Shown here piece by piece: positions 59,496 through 64,000 of a DNA stretch of 64,000 nucleotides (the first letter of the stretch is position 1; the number at the start of each line of letters is the position of its first letter). The position numbers were made by a program, and so were the translations under genes. The DNA comes from Arthrobacter psychrochitiniphilus. GTDB lineage: Bacteria; Actinomycetota; Actinomycetes; Actinomycetales; Micrococcaceae. Location: the NCBI RefSeq assembly GCF_003185915.1, contig NZ_QHLZ01000006.1, positions 1-64,000 of the forward strand, given 5' to 3'. The notes beneath the pieces are model-generated. The model did not search any database. It was not told the origin of the DNA and saw only the letters and a program-made list of their open reading frames with translations.

Positions 59496-60026
59496 ATCGG
59501 GCCCTTCGCACGACTGTCCCAAGAACTGGGATATCTCGACAAACTCTTCGAGGGTGTTTGGGGGCGGCCATTGTTCAAGACCACTGAATTGCCCGAAGAT
59601 CTTGGTTGGACTCTTAGATCCGATCAACGGGAGTGGGACCATTTCATTCACCTGCTCGACAAAGTCTTATCGGAGAACCTCAGACATTCGGCCTTTGACG
59701 CAGCGGGAGTTCCAAAGGAAGACGACACAAGCCAGCATCCTTTTGGCACTATTAGATGGCTTCAGGAACTAATGACCACGAATCACGTTACAGAGGAACA
59801 AGCAGAGTGGGCTGTAAAGCCTCTAAAGGCGGTCCGATCAGCGCGTCAAAAACCAGCCCACGCGCTTCGGAAGAACGTAACTGATCGCACTCTGATTCGG
59901 AAGCAGAAAGACCTGCTTCGAGACGTCAATGAAGTTCTGATCAATATCCGCCAGTGGCTCTCGAGCCATCCAAACAATAGGGACTGGACGGAGCGCTGGC
60001 CGGATGCCAAAGACTATTTCCTCTGA
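59496..60026 (+). pseudogene. downstream part of the TGA-interrupted gene
   Basis: In frame with the previous entry, the codons after the TGA read IGPFARLSQELGYLDKLFEG, VWGRPLFKTTELPEDLG and a helical end (RSARQKPAHALRKNVTDRTL, then NEVLINIRQWLSSHPNNRDW). They are protein-like from the first codon after the stop, with no ribosome site there. A TTG at 59571 could start a 151-residue product. The RQKPAHAL part is typical of HEPN-like or abortive-infection helical domains, only as an impression. Confidence 0.5.
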
Positions 60027-60043
60027 GCCACTTAACTAAATCT

Positions 60044-63000
60044 TCACGACTGCAATTCTTCGTATACTAGCGAGCTGAGCATTTCGAGGAGCGCCTTCAT
60101 CTTGTCCTTGCTGCCGAGGGCCTGCAGGCTGAGGCTGGTGTGGCTATCGAGGGCGTCGGACACGGCGGTAGTGACGGCGTGGGCCAGGTCGGGGCTGCTG
60201 CGGAAGTGCTGGCGCGAGTTGTTGCGCGCCTGCGTTTGCAACGTGGTGTTTTTGACGAGCTCGCGCTTCACACCATCGACGAAGTGGGCCACAGCGTCCA
60301 ACTGTTCCCCTTCGAAGGGAAGATTGGCTTGGTGAATGATGTCTGCCCAAGTGACCAGCACCGGGTCCTTGGGTACGCCTGTTCCCGGATCGGTCAGTGG
60401 CTTGAGCGGTTCGCCGTCGCCTGTGAGCGCCAAATTGGATGTGCCTTTGTCCTTCAGTGCGTACTTCGCCAACACAACCTCGGAGAGGTCTAGTTCCACA
60501 CGGGAATCGTTGACGCGCAGGACTGGCAGCAGATGCCTGTAGTAAATGGAGCGTTTCTCTAGGTCTGTCTCGGCATAGTCGTAGAGCTGGGAGAGGAAGT
60601 CATAGGCGCGGACAAAGCTGCCCATGTCCTTTCGGAAAAGGTCCAGAGCGTCCTGTGAGGCCTTATCCTCCTGTGCGACGGCGGCGTTGTACTGGGTATT
60701 GAATCGGGATTTGGCCGGGGAAACCCAGCCAGAGAGAGCGTTGTTACCCGATTCGGTGACGTAGGCCTTGACGAGACCCTCTATCTCGGAGTCGGTATAG
60801 ATTTGGGCGGCATCGAGCTTTGCTTGTAGATCATGAACGACGTTCGCGTCCGAGATGGACTCGATGGTGGCTTGCCGGAAATATGGCTCGAACGATGCTT
60901 GGATCTCGGCCGGGTCGTTGACAAAGTCCAGCACGAAGGTCTGGTCCTTGCCGACGGCGGTACGGTTCAGCCGGGAAAGGGTTTGCACGGCGGAGACGCC
61001 GGAGAGTTTCTTGTCCACGTACATGGCCACCAGTAGGGGCTGGTCGAAGCCGGTCTGGAACTTGTTGGCGACGAGCATGATCCTGTAATCGGTGGAGGCG
61101 AACGCCTCGGGCAGGGTGCGACCCTTGAGCCCTTCGTTCATGTTGTGTTCGGTGAAGGGTTCGGGGCCGGAATCGGTGTCAACTACTTGTCCGGAGAAGG
61201 CGACCATGGCTTCCAACCCCGTGTACCCGGCCTCGGAAATGTACTTGTCGATGGCCAGTTTGTAGCGGACAGCTTCCTTGCGGGATCCGGTGACGACCAT
61301 AGCCTTGGCTTTGCCGTCCAGGCGCCAGGCCACGTTATCGCGGAAGTGCTCCACGATCAGCGTAACCTTTTGGGCGATGTTGTGTTCGTGCAGTTTCACC
61401 CACTTCATGAGCGTCTTCAAGGCTTCGGACTTCTCCACCTTGGAATCCTCGGAGTCGTATTCGCGGCCTTCATGCGCCAGTTTGTACGCCACCTTATAGG
61501 AGGTGTAATTCTGCAGGACGTCCAGGATGAAGCGTTCCTCAATGGCCTGCTGCATCGAATACAGGTGGAATGGTTCAGGCAACCCGTCAGATCCCTTGCG
61601 GCCAAAGAGTTCCAGCGTCTTGGCCTTGGGCGTTGCCGTGAACGCGAAGTAGCTGATGTTCTTCGCATCGGCACGCTCGGCCATTTCCGCGGCCAGGAAG
61701 GCCTCGACATCGACCTCACCGCCGTCGTTCACATCCGCAAGTTCCTCGGCGGAGAGTACCTGCTTGAGCTTGTTCGCTGTCGAGCCAGTCTGGGAGGAGT
61801 GTGCCTCATCGGCAATGATGGCAAAGTTTCGCCCCACTAAGGCCTTGGATTCAGCGATGGCCTTCAGCGCGAAGGGGAACGTTTGAATCGTGACGATGAT
61901 GATCGGCGTTCTGGCCACCAAGGCGGCTGTCAGCTCGGCCGATTTGGAGCCAGCATTGCCACGAATGGGAACTACGACGCCGGACTTGTGCTCAATCTGG
62001 TAGATCGCGTCCTGCAGCTGTGTATCCAGAATGGTGCGGTCCGTAACAACAATGACCGAGTCGAAAACTTTTGCGTCGTCGTCGTTGTGGAGTGTGCTCA
62101 GCTGGTGGGCTGTCCAGGCGATCGAGTTTGTTTTTCCGGAGCCTGCCGAGTGCTGCACAAGGTACTTGTGTCCCGGCCCTTCTACCCGGGCGGTATCCAC
62201 GAGCTTGGTGACGACGTCCAGCTGGTGGTACCGCGGGAATAGCAATGACTGGCGAAGGTCACGCTCGCCGGTGACAGGGTTGGTGGAGTCGCTGACCTGA
62301 AGGTGCAGGAATTTGCCCAGGATACCCAGCCAGGTGTCTCGCTGGAGGACTTGTTCCCACAAGTAGCTGGTGCTCGAACCGTTCGGGTTGTCGGGGTTGC
62401 CCTTGTGCCCGTTCTTGCCGAGGTTGAACGGTAGGAAGAACGTGTCTTTGCCTTTCAGATGGGTGGTCATCTGGATTTCTTCGTTGCTGACGGCAAAGTG
62501 CACCAGGGCGCGCCGACCAAAGGCCAGCAACGGTTCTTCCCTGTTGGTCTTGGCATCCTTGGGCAGGCGGTTGTGTTTGTATTGTTCGACGGCGTCTCTA
62601 ATGTTTTGCGTGAAGTCCGTCTTCAGTTCTATGGTCGCCACCGGCAAGCCGTTGACGAACAAGACCAGGTCGATGCTGTTTTGGTTCGAGGTGGAGTAGT
62701 GAACCTGGCGCATGACGCGCAGCCGGGCCTTGCCATAGCGTTCAAGGGTTTCGGGATTTAGCCCCATAGCCGGTTTGAACTGGCACATTTCAAACTTTGC
62801 TGAAACGTCCTTGAACCCGGTGCGCAGCACGGAGAGCATGCCAGCCTCCCGTGTGGCGGGCTTGTCCAGCACCTTGCACAGGCGCGTCAGCAGCAGCAGT
62901 TTCGCGGCCTCCTGCTCGGCAGGGGAGTCAGCGGGCTTGACCACTTTGGCCAATTGATCAGGTTGGGTCTCTTCAAGCCAGCCGAATACATCAGCAGGGA

Positions 63001-63112
63001 ACAATGCCCGTTCCCGGTCGTACTCGTGATCGTTCGGTGAGTAAAGCCACCCGCTGGCCTGCAAGGCCTGACAGATATGGTCTTCAAACGCTGATTCGCT
63101 GTGCTGTGCCAA
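60044..63112 (-). CDS. hsdR: type I restriction endonuclease subunit R
   Basis: The 1022-residue protein is a HsdR. The N-terminal nuclease has NSIDLVLFVNGLPVATIELK (D...E-x-K). The translocase has LVQHSAGSGKTNSIAW (Walker A, near residue 324), FAIIADEAHSSQTG (DEAH, near 433), YFAFTATPKAKTL and TLSRLNRTAVGKD (motif VI). It cleaves unmodified DNA after translocation as part of HsdR2M2S. TTG is the start with GGGGGA 7 bases upstream. The Mrr-type gene lies 11 bases upstream in the same direction. HsdM and HsdS are not in the window and probably lie to the right. Confidence 0.93.
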   Translation of the reverse strand: MAQHSESAFEDHICQALQASGWLYSPNDHEYDRERALFPADVFGWLEETQPDQLAKVVKPADSPAEQEAAKLLLLTRLCKVLDKPATREAGMLSVLRTGFKDVSAKFEMCQFKPAMGLNPETLERYGKARLRVMRQVHYSTSNQNSIDLVLFVNGLPVATIELKTDFTQNIRDAVEQYKHNRLPKDAKTNREEPLLAFGRRALVHFAVSNEEIQMTTHLKGKDTFFLPFNLGKNGHKGNPDNPNGSSTSYLWEQVLQRDTWLGILGKFLHLQVSDSTNPVTGERDLRQSLLFPRYHQLDVVTKLVDTARVEGPGHKYLVQHSAGSGKTNSIAWTAHQLSTLHNDDDAKVFDSVIVVTDRTILDTQLQDAIYQIEHKSGVVVPIRGNAGSKSAELTAALVARTPIIIVTIQTFPFALKAIAESKALVGRNFAIIADEAHSSQTGSTANKLKQVLSAEELADVNDGGEVDVEAFLAAEMAERADAKNISYFAFTATPKAKTLELFGRKGSDGLPEPFHLYSMQQAIEERFILDVLQNYTSYKVAYKLAHEGREYDSEDSKVEKSEALKTLMKWVKLHEHNIAQKVTLIVEHFRDNVAWRLDGKAKAMVVTGSRKEAVRYKLAIDKYISEAGYTGLEAMVAFSGQVVDTDSGPEPFTEHNMNEGLKGRTLPEAFASTDYRIMLVANKFQTGFDQPLLVAMYVDKKLSGVSAVQTLSRLNRTAVGKDQTFVLDFVNDPAEIQASFEPYFRQATIESISDANVVHDLQAKLDAAQIYTDSEIEGLVKAYVTESGNNALSGWVSPAKSRFNTQYNAAVAQEDKASQDALDLFRKDMGSFVRAYDFLSQLYDYAETDLEKRSIYYRHLLPVLRVNDSRVELDLSEVVLAKYALKDKGTSNLALTGDGEPLKPLTDPGTGVPKDPVLVTWADIIHQANLPFEGEQLDAVAHFVDGVKRELVKNTTLQTQARNNSRQHFRSSPDLAHAVTTAVSDALDSHTSLSLQALGSKDKMKALLEMLSSLVYEELQS

Positions 63113-63123
63113 AATGATTCCCC

Positions 63124-64000
63124 CTAGAAACCGTCGAAAAAGTCCTGATCCAACTTCTTCACAATTACAGTCTTATCGACTTGGATCCCCACCCCGTATT
63201 CAAACATGAGTGACGCCAAACGCTGACCATCGATCAGAATCAAGGTGTAATGTGCCGTCTCCCGCGCCACTGCACGGGCCGCCGGCGTGAACGTGGAGGT
63301 CGTAATAAAGATGCCTTTGGTGGCGCGGAACTGACCCAAAGCGCCGCTAAATGCCTGCACTTCGGGCCCGCCGACATTGTTCCCCTCGGAATACCGCTTG
63401 GCCTGCAGATACACACGGTCAAACCCCAAGGCATCCTGCCACACAATCCCATCAATCCCTTTGTCACCGGAGCGTTGCGTGGGCTTGAGATTGTCTTCGC
63501 GATCGGTCCCGTAACCCAAGGCCTTTACAACATGGGGAATGAGTCGCTCGAAGCCATCCGGAGAAAGCTGCATGAGGCTACCGTAGATCTCGTCAATGAC
63601 GACCCGATTGAGCTGCGCGGCCGACTGCTCGAGTGCCTCCGAGGGATCTGCAGCCGCTGTAGTTGTTTGGCCAGGTTCTGTCGCCCCGATGGTCAAGCTT
63701 GACCCCGTTTTGGGCTGCTTGGAAGACCCCTGATATTCAACATACGAGTCATACTCCATCAAGGTCTGGTAGGTAATCTCCCCAGACTCAGAAGCACGAC
63801 GGCGGCCCTCGTCACTGATCTTGTACTGACCGCGGGCCTCACGAAGCAGCAGGCCGGCCTTGAACGAATCGAAAATCGCCCAGTTGATGCGGTTCGCCCA
63901 CCGGGCTTCACCGGATGACATGGTCTCGGCCCTGTCCTCTTCCGAAAGTTCGGTCCTTTCGGCAACCAAATTACGAATCTCAACATTTCGCCGGATCTGA
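63124..64000 (-). CDS. Mrr-type restriction endonuclease, N-terminus beyond the window
   Basis: The frame is open to the window end, so the true start lies outside. About 290 residues are visible. The first part is the Mrr N-terminal winged-helix (EARWANRINWAIFDSFKAGL, then LREARGQYKISDEGRRRA). The C-terminal nuclease has FERLIPHVVKALGYGTDRED, RSGDKGIDGIVWQDALG and VYLQAKRYSEGNNVGGPEVQ, the D-x(n)-Q-x-K PD-(D/E)xK site. Mrr enzymes cut methylated DNA; in this operon with hsdR it adds a second activity. No truncation is visible in the C-terminal part. Confidence 0.9.
   Translation of the reverse strand, partial: QIRRNVEIRNLVAERTELSEEDRAETMSSGEARWANRINWAIFDSFKAGLLLREARGQYKISDEGRRRASESGEITYQTLMEYDSYVEYQGSSKQPKTGSSLTIGATEPGQTTTAAADPSEALEQSAAQLNRVVIDEIYGSLMQLSPDGFERLIPHVVKALGYGTDREDNLKPTQRSGDKGIDGIVWQDALGFDRVYLQAKRYSEGNNVGGPEVQAFSGALGQFRATKGIFITTSTFTPAARAVARETAHYTLILIDGQRLASLMFEYGVGIQVDKTVIVKKLDQDFFDGF

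Overview
The window looks like chromosome plus a mobile island from a mid-to-high-GC actinobacterium, most probably an Arthrobacter-like member of the Micrococcaceae. The reasons are the gene content: LeuC/LeuD, DUF1206, CsbD and GlsB stress proteins, a SigB/SigF-type sigma factor, PucR regulators, DUF4192, a MobF relaxase of actinobacterial type, and GTG/TTG starts with clear GGAGG-like ribosome sites. The species assignment is inference.

Positions 1-16.5 kb are ordinary chromosome. They hold the end of leuC and leuD with a terminator, a PdxH-like oxidase, an NAD-binding epimerase, a VOC protein, and a coupled pair of glycosyltransferases (one a HEAT-repeat/GT4 fusion). A general-stress block follows (csbD, a GlsB-type membrane protein, a SigB-family sigma factor, a LuxR-type regulator), then DUF488, DUF1206, a DJ-1/PfpI protein, an NmrA-like relic, and a racemase-fold protein next to an ornithine cyclodeaminase homologue.

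Positions 16.5-21.5 kb carry a strongly GC-biased, convergent pair: a GH3 glycosidase and an MGDG-synthase-like glycosyltransferase. Transposase relics (IS481-, IS30- and IS5-like) lie on its flanks, so the pair looks acquired.

Positions 21.6-37.6 kb form one catabolic locus. It has a gamma-aminobutyraldehyde-type dehydrogenase, a TetR regulator with a palindromic operator, a YtcJ-like amidohydrolase, a complete peptide-type ABC importer, a PuuB-like FAD amine oxidase, a cupin, a PucR regulator with its own palindrome, a methylmalonate/malonate-semialdehyde dehydrogenase and a class III aminotransferase. Together they suggest uptake and deacylation of an N-acylated amine or polyamine, oxidation to an amino acid, transamination and conversion to an acyl-CoA.

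At 38.07 kb there is a 3' tRNA fragment (tRNA-Lys-like, minus strand) with no 5' half, a classical attachment-site scar. Its orientation implies that everything to the right, out of the window, is an integrated element. The element opens with a toxin-antitoxin pair. From 39.5 to 50 kb it is a series of small, mutually unrelated, mostly single genes. Their spacers carry variants of a TGTCYCGTAG / CTTGCGGGACA motif, an 89-bp inverted repeat pair and a serine recombinase with res-like sites. I regard this cassette-like array as the most interesting feature. From 50 to 64 kb come mobilisation genes (MobF relaxase, zinc/coiled-coil protein, candidate oriT), a RES-domain toxin lying between two NrdH 3' ends, NrdH, a frameshifted DUF4192 gene, an unknown gene split by an in-frame TGA, and a defence end with HsdR and an Mrr-type nuclease.
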